Below are positions 23,083-31,919 of a stretch of DNA of 64,000 bases, piece after piece (within the stretch, counting starts at the first letter, position 1; each line of letters opens with the position of its first letter). The position numbers and the translations under genes were made by a program. Source of the stretch: Hyphomicrobiales bacterium (lineage in GTDB: Bacteria; Pseudomonadota; Alphaproteobacteria; Rhizobiales; Rhizobiaceae); NCBI GenBank assembly GCA_900471485.1, contig UCEU01000016.1, forward strand, positions 62,001 to 126,000. The letters run 5' to 3'. The notes under the pieces are model-generated. The model did not search any database. It saw only the letters and a program-made list of their open reading frames with translations, and was not told the DNA's origin.

Positions 23083-23939
23083 TCGCTCTTCCCCCCGGTT
23101 TCGATAACGTAGCGACCGGTGATCATCGAACGCATGTTGTTCCAGAGGCCCGACAGGATGAACATTGCGACATGGACCATCACGAAAGCCACGATCGACC
23201 AGGCGCAAATGAAGTGGATCGACCGCGCCGACTGCCTCCCGCCGAACAGATCGAGCAGGAACGGATAGCCAGTGTCGATACCAGGCGACATGGTCAGCCC
23301 CGTCGCCAGCATCAACGGCAGCATCACGAAGATGACGATCAGGTAGGTGAGCTTCTGCAGCGCATTGTAGTGGCGCGCTTTCTCACCCTTGGGAAAGCGC
23401 AGCCGGGCGTGATCGGCGATCTCCTGCTTCAGGTGGCGCGGTGATAATTCTTCGGCGCTCGGCGCCAGATCACGACGGAAATGTCCGCAGGCGAAACCAT
23501 AGAGCGCATAGAGCGAACCGTTGATGACGAACAGCCAGGCAAAGAAGAAGTGCCAGCGCCGGCCGGTGGCCAGATCCTGATAGCCTGGAACCGTCGCCCA
23601 GGCGGGAAAGCCACGCTCGGTAGCATCGTCGCCTGTGCCAGAGACGCCGAGGATACCTGTCGTATTGATCTGCAGGCTGCCGATGTTCAACACGCCGCGC
23701 GTGCCATTGTCATCGCCGACCGCCGTAATCGACAGCCACGACGGATCGGCGTCGGCGCCATATTGCCCCCAATAGAGCGAGGGATGCGCATTGAAGATCT
23801 GCAGCCCGCTCATCAGGAGCAGGCTGAGACAGAGAACGTTGATCCAATGCGTGATGCGCGTCACCAGCGAGTGGCGGTGGATGAAGGTGTTTGTCGGGGC
23901 GGTTGGCGGTGTGTCGCTGTAGTCGTCGAGTATCGCCAT
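23079..23939 (-). CDS. Cytochrome b561-type membrane protein
   Basis: A 286-residue membrane protein with four or five helices. Heme-ligand-type His residues are in HSLVTRITHWINVLCLSLLL, RRWHFFFAWLFVING and SIHFICAWSIVAFVMVHVAM, which is the cytochrome b561 / hydrogenase cytochrome b arrangement. It has a long periplasmic loop after the first helix. With the molybdopterin enzyme it makes a membrane electron-transfer pair, passing electrons between the quinone pool and the periplasmic enzyme. It is the first gene of the operon. Confidence 0.85.
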   Translation of the reverse strand: MAILDDYSDTPPTAPTNTFIHRHSLVTRITHWINVLCLSLLLMSGLQIFNAHPSLYWGQYGADADPSWLSITAVGDDNGTRGVLNIGSLQINTTGILGVSGTGDDATERGFPAWATVPGYQDLATGRRWHFFFAWLFVINGSLYALYGFACGHFRRDLAPSAEELSPRHLKQEIADHARLRFPKGEKARHYNALQKLTYLIVIFVMLPLMLATGLTMSPGIDTGYPFLLDLFGGRQSARSIHFICAWSIVAFVMVHVAMFILSGLWNNMRSMITGRYVIETGGKSE

Positions 23940-24183
23940 GATCGTGCTCGATGTCCCGGTTGCGTGATGTTCGCAAGCAGCTACGGAGCCCCGGACGAGT
24001 TTGTTACAGCAACGATCAGATTAATTTCGGAAGCGCGAACGACGCAGGTCCGCCCACTGGCCATGCGGGCATCTCGAACGCTTGCGCCACAGCGAGCACC
24101 GGGGTCACAAAGCCGTGAAGGCTGTAACATAGCCGAAGTGATTGCGAAGCAGATGGAGAGGTAGCACATCTGGGAGAAACGCA

Positions 24184-24903
24184 ATGACGACATCAATCGT
24201 ATCACCATTGACGATCGCCACGACGATCCTTGGCCTTGCGGCGGCTTTCACCACGCAAGCATCGGCAGCACCGACCTCTGCGGAGCGATCGCTCACGGTG
24301 GTGGAACTGTTCACCAGTCAGGGCTGCTCGTCCTGCGCACCCGCCAATGCCAATCTCGTCAAGCTGAGCAACGATCCCAACGTGCTGGCGTTGAGCTTCT
24401 CTGTTACCTATTGGGACTATCTCGGCTGGAAGGATATATTCGGCAAGACGGAATTCACGGCGCGACAGGTCACCTACGAACCGGCCCTTGGTCAATCCGG
24501 GCCTTTCACACCACAGATGGTCATAAACGGCCATCGGTCGATCGTCGGCTACGAGCTGAAGGACATTCTCAGCACCATAGCCGCCGAGCCGGCCTTCACG
24601 GGCCCCGCGATCAAATTGTCGAACGACATGGCCGCGCTCGACGGAACCAGCAGGCAGTCTGCCCCGGCCGATGTCTGGCTGGTTCGATATGCGCCCGGCA
24701 CGGTGGAGGTGCCGGTCGCCAGAGGCGAAAATGCCGGCGAGACCTTACCGCATGCCCATGTCGTGCACGCTCTCACCCATCTTGGCACCTGGAGTGGCAA
24801 GCCATTGAAGCTGCCGATCCCTACCACCAAGGGCGATCTCAAGCGCGCCATACTCGTCCAAGAGCCGAACGGTGGCAAGATTCTGGGCGCGGCGACCGAC
24901 TGA
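24184..24903 (+). CDS. DUF1223 secreted thioredoxin-like protein
   Basis: A 239-residue protein with a signal peptide (cleavage near QASA). The DUF1223 signature VVELFTSQGCSSCAPANANL includes a CxxC redox pair at the position of a thioredoxin active site, and YWDYLGWKD and FTPQMVINGH follow as in the family. It probably acts in the periplasm on protein thiols, but this has not been shown. It is transcribed away from the cytochrome b gene; the 244-bp gap between them holds no other gene. ATG 24184 follows GGGAG. Confidence 0.85.
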   Translation: MTTSIVSPLTIATTILGLAAAFTTQASAAPTSAERSLTVVELFTSQGCSSCAPANANLVKLSNDPNVLALSFSVTYWDYLGWKDIFGKTEFTARQVTYEPALGQSGPFTPQMVINGHRSIVGYELKDILSTIAAEPAFTGPAIKLSNDMAALDGTSRQSAPADVWLVRYAPGTVEVPVARGENAGETLPHAHVVHALTHLGTWSGKPLKLPIPTTKGDLKRAILVQEPNGGKILGAATD

Positions 24904-25538
24904 CGACACCGGCTTGCCGCAGCATGAGCGATGCACACGCCGCAGACGACAGCTGGGCATGAAACGCACACCAGACGGATTCTAATGTCGGTTCCATTCG
25001 GACCGATCATGCTGCCACCGACACAGGCCAACTAGCTGGAAACGGAAGCACGCAACGGCAAGCCGGGCCAGATGACCGATTGCCCTGCACCCCTCGACTT
25101 CATCATGATCAACATCGCCGTGGATCAAATGGACAAGGACACGGAGCAGAACGCCCAAATGTAGGAGAAGGAAATGCTGCCGGTACCGCGCTTTAAACAC
25201 ATACTGGCGACTGCCTCTCCGTCTCCGGCGCGAGTTCCACAAATCAACCTTATGTTGTTATCGCGTTTCCGCGCGTCAATAGTGGGCCAGATCTCCGGCC
25301 TATCAGTCATTGAGTCGGCTGCATGAAATACTGGAGAGTATAGGTATCGGAATTGTAGACTGCCGAGTGTCAACCAAGGGAGATTTCGCCCTGCCAACAG
25401 TACAATTCTGAGAACGTCTTAACTCAGCTCAAAATTCTACGGTATGTCTACTCAAGTTATGCGAAATTTAACTCTAATTTATAACGTTAACGTTAGTTAA
25501 AGATTGTCTTTATTAGAGAATATGGCAACTTCCGAAGC
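24904..25538. other. Long intergenic region without supportable gene
   Basis: This 635-bp gap has only short frames broken by stops on both strands, none with a ribosome site or a protein match. Its last 100 bases are AT-rich and contain a 14-bp palindrome. It may hold a decayed gene that I cannot identify. Confidence 0.4.
25482..25495. repeat. Perfect 14-bp palindrome
   Basis: TAACGTTAACGTTA is fully self-complementary and lies in the AT-rich leader of the gene at 25539. It could be a regulator-binding site. Confidence 0.4.
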
Positions 25539-25775
25539 ATGTCAGACCTCGCCTCTCCAAAGTATGAAACTGATCACGCTGAGCGTGCCGGCGAATGCGC
25601 CGACCAGTGTCAGCGTGTCCTTGAGAAGCTCATTCTGGCTTTTGTTGAGGCTGGATGGCGCGAACAAGAGGTGGCTATACATCTCGCAGACGCGGCGGAA
25701 GATTACGTGATGCATCTCGCCTCGCAACCGCGGGTCCAAGGACAGGCTGCGAACACCAACAAGCAGTCTTTGTAA
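25539..25775 (+). CDS. Small acidic hypothetical protein
   Basis: A 78-residue soluble protein (YETDHAERAGECADQCQRVL, then FVEAGWREQEVAIHLADAAE). The amphipathic helical pattern and two Cys look like a real domain, and similar small proteins occur in rhizobia, but I cannot name the family. The ribosome site is weak. Adjacent genes encode DUF982 proteins. Confidence 0.5.
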   Translation: MSDLASPKYETDHAERAGECADQCQRVLEKLILAFVEAGWREQEVAIHLADAAEDYVMHLASQPRVQGQAANTNKQSL

Positions 25776-25824
25776 TCTGTATCTCGATCTCTTTGAGCAG
25801 AGGGGAACAGGATTTTCATCCGGA

Positions 25825-26148
25825 TCAGTGGATCGCGATGGACTGAGCCGGCGCAGTTGGCTGTAGGTTCTCCGCTAGAGGTTCGCCCTCGAGGATCAGC
25901 GAAAACTCCGCGTTTCGCGCGGCGAGGATGAACACCTCGCGCGCGGCGTCGCCGCTTGCTTTTCCCTCAAACGCTTTCAGACAAGCCGCCAGCGCGGCGC
26001 GCCAATCCTCTCCCTTTTCTCGTATCGGCCAGTTGTTCATAAGAAGGGACGCCAAACCGGAAACGGTGTTCACAATTCGGTATCTGCCAGGGCCGTCGAT
26101 GGCCACACCCAAGGGTTTGATCGGTATAGGTGATAGATCATGATGCAT
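25825..26148 (-). CDS. DUF982 protein
   Basis: A 107-residue protein. The DUF982 pattern is visible: VNTVSGLASLLMNNWP, then WRAALAACLKAFEG and AAREVFILAARNA. DUF982 proteins are small, mostly rhizobial, of unknown function, and usually occur in several copies per genome. ATG 26148 gives the usual length; the longer frame to 26265 adds an unlikely basic extension. A second member lies 49 bp upstream on the same strand. Confidence 0.75.
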   Translation of the reverse strand: MHHDLSPIPIKPLGVAIDGPGRYRIVNTVSGLASLLMNNWPIREKGEDWRAALAACLKAFEGKASGDAAREVFILAARNAEFSLILEGEPLAENLQPTAPAQSIAIH

Positions 26149-26197
26149 GGTCGTCTCTCGTGGTTTTCGCATCAATTTTGAAGGTGGTTGGGCACCG

Positions 26198-26461
26198 CTA
26201 GGCCAGGATGTGCACTTCGACCGCCGCAGCGATGAAGGCCTCGCGTGTCTCTTCAAGCGAGCCATATTCGTCGACCGTCTCGGTGCAAACCGCGATTGCC
26301 TGGCGGTAATGGTATCCGCGTTCGGCCGGCCAACGAGATAAGAGGTAAGTCAGGGCCTCTTGTGGACCATCGATTGTCTCGGTCACTCCTCGTCCAATCC
26401 TCACGTAGACTGGAACCTCCCACAGCGCCAAGCGCTGCATCTCATCCCTTTCCGGATTCAT
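26198..26461 (-). CDS. DUF982 protein
   Basis: An 87-residue DUF982 protein: VPVYVRIGRGVTETIDGPQE, then ALTYLLSRWP and TREAFIAAAVEVHIL in the standard order. GGAGGAG lies 4 nt before the ATG. It is probably transcribed with the DUF982 gene that follows. A third, broken member is at 37699-37951. Confidence 0.8.
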   Translation of the reverse strand: MNPERDEMQRLALWEVPVYVRIGRGVTETIDGPQEALTYLLSRWPAERGYHYRQAIAVCTETVDEYGSLEETREAFIAAAVEVHILA

Positions 26462-26580
26462 TTTTCTCCTCCAGACAAATCCAGACGACCAAGAATTTTA
26501 GCGCCGTGTTCAAAACCGGCAATTAAAAAAGTTAACCGAGACGCATCAAAAAAATGCGATCTCGCCGAGGCGTCCACGCT

Positions 26581-26763
26581 CTAATCGTTAGTTTGTGGTG
26601 TGGGGGTGTCGCTCGCGGATTGCATGCGTCGCATGCGTAGACGCTCACTTTTTTCTCGTCGTGCACGCATCTCTGCTTGGATGATGGCGGCTGCAGCGTT
26701 ATCCGTCTCTTGCCGCTCTCGTTCTCGTAGGGCTTGGCTACTTTTCTTGCGGGGTCTTTTCAT
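26581..26763 (-). CDS. Small basic protein, hypothetical
   Basis: A 60-residue Arg/Lys/Glu-rich, probably helical protein (MKRPRKKSSQALRERERQET at its start). Such proteins often bind nucleic acids, but there is no specific motif. The ribosome site is weak. A GC-rich hairpin lies 21 bp upstream of the start. Confidence 0.4.
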   Translation of the reverse strand: MKRPRKKSSQALRERERQETDNAAAAIIQAEMRARREKSERLRMRRMQSASDTPTPQTND

Positions 26764-26783
26764 CGCAGTTTAACCTGAAAGGG

Positions 26784-26800
26784 CCCCGCCATAGGCGGGG
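26784..26800. repeat. GC-rich hairpin
   Basis: CCCCGCC-ATA-GGCGGGG forms a perfect 7-bp stem in the 270-bp gap between the basic small protein and the response regulator at 27034. It may be a transcript leader structure or a terminator remnant. Confidence 0.45.
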
Positions 26801-27033
26801 CAAAGCACGTTGGACTGACTAGAAGAAGGGTGCCGAGGCTCATTCCGGCACGCAGGAATAACGTAAAACCACGGTTTTGGTTCAATCTCCGTACGCTGGC
26901 AGGCGAAGTGGGATTTCTTTCAACGGGTGGGTTGCCCGGCCGCATTCAAAAAAACGTGATCGATATCGATCATCACCAATCAGTGCCTAGCTTTTCGAAA
27001 TCGAAGCGGAGACCCTAATTTTGGGAGGAGTTC

Positions 27034-27411
27034 ATGCGGGTACTGATTGTTGAGGATGAGGCAATTATTGCCTTGGAGCTTGAGAGGATCGTCACCGATG
27101 CCGGATACGTAGCGCTCGGCCCGGTATGGACAGTAGAACAGGCGCTCGCATATGCCCCTCGTGCGGATGTTGCGCTGATCGACCTCGTTCTTGCAGACGG
27201 CTCAAGCGGACCGGCCTTGGCGCGCAGGCTGATCGATCGCCATGGCATGGGGGTCATCTTTGTCACAGGGACCCCGGGCAAGGTTGGTCATGGGTTGGAT
27301 GGCGCCGTCGATGTGATCGGCAAGCCATTCACAGATGAGCGCATTCGACAAAGCCTCGCCAAAGCTGACTTCAGGTCTCACCGAAGGCCTTTGCATCTTG
27401 TTGAGGAATAA
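27034..27411 (+). CDS. Single-domain response regulator
   Basis: A 125-residue receiver domain protein. VLIVEDEAIIALELERIV gives the acidic pocket, LIDLVLADGSSGP holds the phosphoacceptor Asp, and VIGKPFTDERI the conserved Lys. There is no output domain. It resembles the receiver at 13175-13597. GGGAGGAG precedes the ATG. No kinase gene is nearby. Confidence 0.85.
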   Translation: MRVLIVEDEAIIALELERIVTDAGYVALGPVWTVEQALAYAPRADVALIDLVLADGSSGPALARRLIDRHGMGVIFVTGTPGKVGHGLDGAVDVIGKPFTDERIRQSLAKADFRSHRRPLHLVEE

Positions 27412-27664
27412 CAGTTCTCTGTAGCCTGGACAAATCCAGGACTGCAACGAGAGGAGCTTGGCGTGAACCGCTCAAAGCGGGGCCACGCTGTTGGCACTAT
27501 CCAATTGTCGCGGCACCGGGGGATCCGCCGCGTCACAATTGTACTCACTGCCAATTTCGATGACGGATCATGGAAATCCTGCGGCCGGATAAGGGCGCGT
27601 GTCGAACCCGGGTTGTCTCCTTGTCATTGCTGCCGACCGCCCTGCTGCGATGCCCGGGCAGCGT

Positions 27665-27890
27665 TCAAAGGGAAGAGGAAGCAGGCCCTATGCCGTTGGC
27701 GCGATACACCGTCACCTGGTTACGACCTTTCGATTTCGCATCATAGAGAGCTGCATCCGCCCTACGCTGAAGATGGCCTGGCGAATCGATCTCCCTGTCA
27801 AACGTCCCTGCCGCTACGCCGACGCTAATCGTGACAAAGGGCGCAACGCTCGACGAAGGGTTGGCAGAGCAGCAGCCTCCACTTCGAATT
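27665..27890 (-). pseudogene. C-terminal remnant of a GGDEF domain
   Basis: The minus frame ending at 27665 reads FVTISVGVAAGTFD, then LQRRADAALYDAKSKGRNQV and TVYR, the conserved C-terminal end of diguanylate cyclases. Just upstream EVEAAALP appears in another frame, so there is also a frameshift near 27864. The GGDEF motif and the rest of the gene are absent. The fragment follows the katE stop on the same strand and is not expected to be active. Confidence 0.65.
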
Positions 27891-27939
27891 TTTATTCGGA
27901 ATTTTCAACGGGCGCGGCTCACTCCGCGCCCGAACTGCT

Positions 27940-30090
27940 TCACGCAATTGGCGGCGACGCTTTGCCAAGTTTAACTGAGGGTTCACGACCCCAGACACGA
28001 AGCTTGCCAAGTTCTTTAACGAACGCTGCGATGTCCTTGCTGCTGGACAACTGCACCGTTCCCTCGTCGAGTTGACCGGCAAAACCAGCTTTCTCCAGGA
28101 GCGGGATAGCGGACTGGTCATAGCCGATATATTTGCAGTGCTGGAAGGCGTCGGCGACGAAGTCGCGGGCGGCCGCTTCCTTGACGAGATCCTCGATCGC
28201 CTGATGTGACGTCAGGAGGACGACGGCGTCGAAGAGCACCGACGGCCCGCCGTCGATCATGCGGTTTGCCTTGATGAAGCTTCCGTCGTCGGCCGTCACG
28301 CCGCCCACCTTCGGAGCGATCAATTCCACAATGGCCTTTTCGGCAACGACCGCCTTCGTCACAGCCTTGAGAAGCTTAGCATCGATGCCGTCGGCAACAA
28401 GGATGCCCAGCTTGCGTCCCTCGAACCGCTTTGGTCCCCGTTCGACGATGCTGAGCGCGGGCGAGGCCTCCAGATCCTGACGGGTCGGCATGGCGGCGTC
28501 GGCCGGCTTTGGCATTGACTGAAACCCGAGCTTTTGTGCGACCGTGGTCGCCAGCGTCTCGTCGATGTTTAACAGGTGAGACACCATCCGCTCACGAATA
28601 GCCACGTTTTCGACCTTGCTGAGCTCGAAGGTGAGCGCCATGGCGATATGCCGCCGCTCTGCCCCGGTCTGGCTGATGAGAAATTGCCGGGCCTGGCTGT
28701 AGTGATCGGCAAAGCTTTCCGGTCGCAACCGCACCTTCTGGCCCTGTTCTTCTGCGGCGAAGTGCCGATAGCCGCGGGCCGGGGATTCACGAGGCCCTTC
28801 GCCGTGCGAGTTTGGCTGGTAATTCGCTCTACCAACAGGATTACGCATCGCCATATGGCCGTCCTGTTGGAAGTTGTGCATGGGACACTTCGGCGCGTTG
28901 ATGGGAAGGTGGGTAAAGTTAGGACCGCCAAGACGTTTCAGCTGGGTGTCCAGATAAGAGAAGTTCCGGCCCTGCAGCAGAGGGTCATTGGTGAAGTCGA
29001 TCCCTGGTGGAACGTTCTGCGTCATGAACGCGACCTGCTCGGTCTCGGCAAAGAAGTTGTCGGGCATCCGATCGAGGACAAGTCGGCCGATCGGCCTTAC
29101 CGGCAGGATTTCCTCTGGAATGATCTTCGTCGGGTCGAGAATGTCGAAGTCGAACTCATCGGCAAAGTCCTGGTCGAAGAGCTGGACTGCAAGCTCCCAT
29201 TCCGGGAAGGCTCCCGATTGGATTGCGTTCCACAAGTCGCGGCGATGAAAATCCGGATCGGCGCCGTTGATCTTGACCGCCTCGTTCCAGGCCACCGACT
29301 GCAGACCCAGCTTCGGCTTCCAGTGGAACTTGACGAAGGTCGATTTGCCTTCGGTATTCACGAAGCGGAAGGTGTGGACGCCGAAGCCCTCCATGAAACG
29401 TAGCGATCTTGGGATCGTTCGGTCAGACATGATCCACATGACCATGTTCATGCTTTCAGGTGTGAGACTGATAAAGTCCCAAAAGTTGTCGTGAGCCGTC
29501 TGAGCCTGCGGGAACGCACGATCCGGCTCTTGCTTGGCGGCGTGGACAAGATCAGGGAACTTTATGGCATCCTGGATGAAGAAGACGGGGATGTTGTTGC
29601 CGACAAGATCCCAATTGCCTTCCTTCGTGTACATCTTGACGGCGAAGCCACGGACGTCGCGCGCGAGATCGGCCGAGCCCTTGTTTCCAGCAACCGTGGA
29701 AAAGCGAACGAACACGGGCGTCTTCTCGCCCGCGCGCTGGAATACATCCGCACGCGTGATGTCTGATAAGGACTCGTAGGTCTCAAAAAAGCCGTGAGCG
29801 CCGTAGCCACGGGCGTGGACAACGCGCTCGGGGATGCGTTCATGATCGAAGTGGAAAATCTTCTCGCGGAAATGAAAATCGTCTACGATAAGCGGTCCGC
29901 GCGGACCGACGCGCAGCGAGTTTTGATCGTCGGCGACAGGCGCACCCTGTGATGTCGTGAGAACATCACGACCATCTTCGGCGAACTGATGGAGCTCACC
30001 GCCATCACCTCGGTGAAGCTGCTGGTCGTGGATATTGGCATTGTCGTCAGAAGAGGCAGTGGAGGCTGGTTTCGCTGGGCGCTTAGCCAT
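27940..30090 (-). CDS. katE: Large-subunit catalase, HPII type
   Basis: A 716-residue monofunctional heme catalase. The catalytic His is in [14 protein letters not shown], the proximal Tyr in [10 protein letters not shown], and [20 protein letters not shown] is a core segment. The C-terminal part (about residues 560-716) is the flavodoxin/GATase-like domain of large catalases ([17 protein letters not shown]). It degrades hydrogen peroxide, usually in stationary phase or general stress. A DUF892 stress gene lies upstream on the same strand, separated by a terminator. No EcfG-type promoter was seen directly before it. Confidence 0.95.
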   Translation of the reverse strand: MAKRPAKPASTASSDDNANIHDQQLHRGDGGELHQFAEDGRDVLTTSQGAPVADDQNSLRVGPRGPLIVDDFHFREKIFHFDHERIPERVVHARGYGAHGFFETYESLSDITRADVFQRAGEKTPVFVRFSTVAGNKGSADLARDVRGFAVKMYTKEGNWDLVGNNIPVFFIQDAIKFPDLVHAAKQEPDRAFPQAQTAHDNFWDFISLTPESMNMVMWIMSDRTIPRSLRFMEGFGVHTFRFVNTEGKSTFVKFHWKPKLGLQSVAWNEAVKINGADPDFHRRDLWNAIQSGAFPEWELAVQLFDQDFADEFDFDILDPTKIIPEEILPVRPIGRLVLDRMPDNFFAETEQVAFMTQNVPPGIDFTNDPLLQGRNFSYLDTQLKRLGGPNFTHLPINAPKCPMHNFQQDGHMAMRNPVGRANYQPNSHGEGPRESPARGYRHFAAEEQGQKVRLRPESFADHYSQARQFLISQTGAERRHIAMALTFELSKVENVAIRERMVSHLLNIDETLATTVAQKLGFQSMPKPADAAMPTRQDLEASPALSIVERGPKRFEGRKLGILVADGIDAKLLKAVTKAVVAEKAIVELIAPKVGGVTADDGSFIKANRMIDGGPSVLFDAVVLLTSHQAIEDLVKEAAARDFVADAFQHCKYIGYDQSAIPLLEKAGFAGQLDEGTVQLSSSKDIAAFVKELGKLRVWGREPSVKLGKASPPIA

Positions 30091-30128
30091 AATGAGATCC
30101 CCTTGTTGTTTAATCGGACAACTACGAA

Positions 30129-30151
30129 AAGGCCGCCTCGCGGGCGGCCTT
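30129..30151 (-). terminator. Rho-independent terminator after DUF892 gene
   Basis: AAGGCCGCC pairs with GGCGGCCTT around a 5-nt loop, and on the minus strand it is followed by TTTTCGT, 21 bp after the stop at 30172. Confidence 0.75.
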
Positions 30152-30171
30152 CAGTTGGGCGGGTCGCGACT

Positions 30172-30675
30172 TTAGGCTGCCTTGCTTTTGCCGGCCGCAT
30201 TGGCCTGCGCTTCAGCAAGCTGCGTCAGCTTCTGATCAGTGGCCTCTTCCTCGGATAGAGTGGCTTCAAGAAGCGGCACGGCGTCTTTTAGACCGAGCTG
30301 CTTTGCCCAAGCGATTAACGTGCCATAGCGCGCGATCTCATAATGCTCGACGGCCTGTGCCGAGGAAATGAGACCCGCGTCCAGCGCTGGAGAGCCTTTG
30401 AATTCCTCCATGATTTCTTCGCCCTCGGCGAGTATGCCCTGTATCGCTTCGCAGGTCTTTCCGCGGGCCGACTTGCCGAGGATGTCGAAAACCTGTTCAA
30501 GCCGCTCGATCTGACCTTGTGTTTCGTCGCGGTGCTGCAAAAATCCAGCCTTGCCTTCTTCGGATTGAGCGGCACGGGCCATTTTCGGGAGAGCCTTCAG
30601 CACCTGCTTCTCCGCAAAATAGATGTCTTTGAGCGTATCAAGAAACAGATCGTTGAGTGTTTTTGTCGTTGCCAT
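30172..30675 (-). CDS. DUF892 (YciE/YciF) ferritin-like protein
   Basis: A 167-residue four-helix protein of the YciE/YciF (DUF892) family: TLNDLFLDTLKDIYFAEKQV at the start, then VEHYEIARYGTLIAWAKQLG and LLEATLSEEEATDQKL. Glu and His residues in the helices match a ferritin-like di-metal site. Family members are induced by general stress, but the reaction is unknown. A second ATG one codon upstream (30678) is also possible. A near-consensus EcfG-type promoter lies upstream. Confidence 0.88.
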   Translation of the reverse strand: MATTKTLNDLFLDTLKDIYFAEKQVLKALPKMARAAQSEEGKAGFLQHRDETQGQIERLEQVFDILGKSARGKTCEAIQGILAEGEEIMEEFKGSPALDAGLISSAQAVEHYEIARYGTLIAWAKQLGLKDAVPLLEATLSEEEATDQKLTQLAEAQANAAGKSKAA

Positions 30676-30760
30676 CATATTCTCCGTTGATTTGCTTCAT
30701 CTCCCTGACGGCCTACACGCTTCCAACGCGCGGCTTCGTTTTTCCGTGGGGACGTTAGGT

Positions 30761-30785
30761 AACCTCCCTCCCATGCGTTTGTTCC
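30761..30785 (-). promoter_or_regulatory. Possible EcfG/RpoE2-type promoter
   Basis: On the minus strand GGAAC is followed by 16 nt and GGTT (consensus CGTT), about 85 bp upstream of the DUF892 gene. One mismatch in the -10 box lowers confidence. Confidence 0.4.
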
Positions 30786-30921
30786 TGTCTGCTAGCGAAC
30801 GATGGGAGAGGAACCCAGCACTTCTGGACAGGCCTACGGAAAGACCGAGACGGACCAACGCCACAGGCGTTACTTTCAACTCCAATGCGCGGGGCCACGC
30901 TGAAGCGATGGCGCTTAGTTG

Positions 30922-31359
30922 TTAGCCGTTGGAAGCAATCAGCTCGATAACTTGGAAACCAGAGGCGGGCTTCGCAAGAAATGCAATGCCTAGCTCGTCA
31001 TCACGATGGGCAAGCGTGATGAGCCCGGACGTGACGATTATCTTGATTTGTGGCCAGTGGGCTCGAACCTTCGCCGCCAAGCCAAGGCCATCCAAGCTGC
31101 CAAGCATGTCGATGTCGGTGAAGAGAACGTCGATCTCGTTGTTTCTAAGATGAACTAACGCTTCGTCTGCGTTGCCTGCTTCAAACGTCTTATGTCCTAA
31201 TTGATCGAAGAAATCGACAAAGTTGTAGCGGAGCTGGGGCTCATCCTCGACGATGAGGATGCTACGGCCTTTACCGAGACCGTCACGCTCGTTTTGGCGC
31301 GCGCGCGAGATGACTTCGGCGCCGTCGCTCGAAGCGCGCGTGCGTTCAAGCAGAGTTCT
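30922..31359 (-). pseudogene. Receiver domain without a start codon
   Basis: An open frame of 146 codons carries a complete REC domain: SILIVEDEPQLRYNFVDFF, the phosphoacceptor in VLFTDIDMLG and the Lys in FLAKPASG. No ATG, GTG or usable TTG start precedes the REC core. Upstream (RTLLERTRASSDGAEVISRA and on) the frame runs to a TAA at 31360-31362, and beyond that stop continues in the same frame as a DUF2934 protein. It may be the second half of a split fusion gene, or a REC gene that has lost its start. Confidence 0.6.
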
Positions 31360-31470
31360 TTAGAGTACCGCTTGTGCCCAGTGTTTCTCGTCTTGGCCGA
31401 AGGGGCGGCCGGCCTGCTCCCAAAGGGAATAGGCCCGAGTGGCGGTCCAATCGTTTCTGTTATCGTCCAT
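31360..31470 (-). CDS. DUF2934-type small protein, possibly truncated
   Basis: ATG 31470 opens a 36-codon frame with RAYSLWEQAGRPFGQDEKHW, the core of DUF2934 domains (RAYELWExxGRPxGxxxxHW). The stop at 31360-31362 falls just after the core, where the frame continues open into a REC domain. Full-length DUF2934 proteins are usually somewhat longer, so the TAA is likely a mutation. Confidence 0.5.
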   Translation of the reverse strand: MDDNRNDWTATRAYSLWEQAGRPFGQDEKHWAQAVL

Positions 31471-31642
31471 GATCGTGTCTCGCAAGCGTGGAGGGTTCAG
31501 CTGTCACCGATAAATGCATGAGCAGTTCGTCGGGACTGTTGCCGCGCCGGCTCTTTGCGGCAGCAGAATGTTCAAGGGGCAGGTTGGTTCCGCCCTGCCT
31601 CGTTTCTGTGGACGACCTGGAAACGAAACTCGGCATCGGCCT

Positions 31643-31780
31643 TTATAACAATATCATGTGTACGGCGGCGGATGATGGTCCAAATCGACTAAACAGGGCT
31701 TCGGCAACCCGCGGATCTAGCGCATATTTTGCCCAAAACTCTTCGATGTAGTATGGCTTTCCCCGCACAGGCCGTGTCAT
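31643..31780 (-). CDS. 45-residue conserved small protein
   Basis: ATG 31780 is preceded by GGAGG at 10 nt and opens a 45-codon frame: MTRPVRGKPYYIEEFWAKYA, then EALFSRFGPSS. The pattern resembles the 83-residue protein at 12493-12744 (LLTRYGIGRHEAQRLLQRFG). Both may be a helix-turn-helix-like unit. Function unknown. Confidence 0.5.
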   Translation of the reverse strand: MTRPVRGKPYYIEEFWAKYALDPRVAEALFSRFGPSSAAVHMILL

Positions 31781-31827
31781 TAATCACTAGCCTCCTTCAG
31801 CTAGCGGCAGAAGGCCTTCGCGGGCAA

Positions 31828-31853
31828 TTTGTTCCCGTACCGACACGAACAAA
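31828..31853. repeat. Inverted repeat between small gene and treY
   Basis: TTTGTTC and GAACAAA are 7-bp arms around 12 bp. The direct repeat AGAAGGCCT flanks it at 31810 and 31856. No clear role. Confidence 0.4.
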
Positions 31854-31886
31854 CAGAAGGCCTGCGGGGGAGCGCTCCTAGCTCGC

Positions 31887-31919
31887 CATAGACCCAGGCG
31901 GGGATGCTTGCGGTCTATG
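31887..31919 (-). terminator. Hairpin at the end of treY
   Basis: CATAGACC and GGTCTATG form a perfect 8-bp stem overlapping the treY stop. The 17-nt loop is long and no T-run follows, so this is a tentative terminator. Confidence 0.35.
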
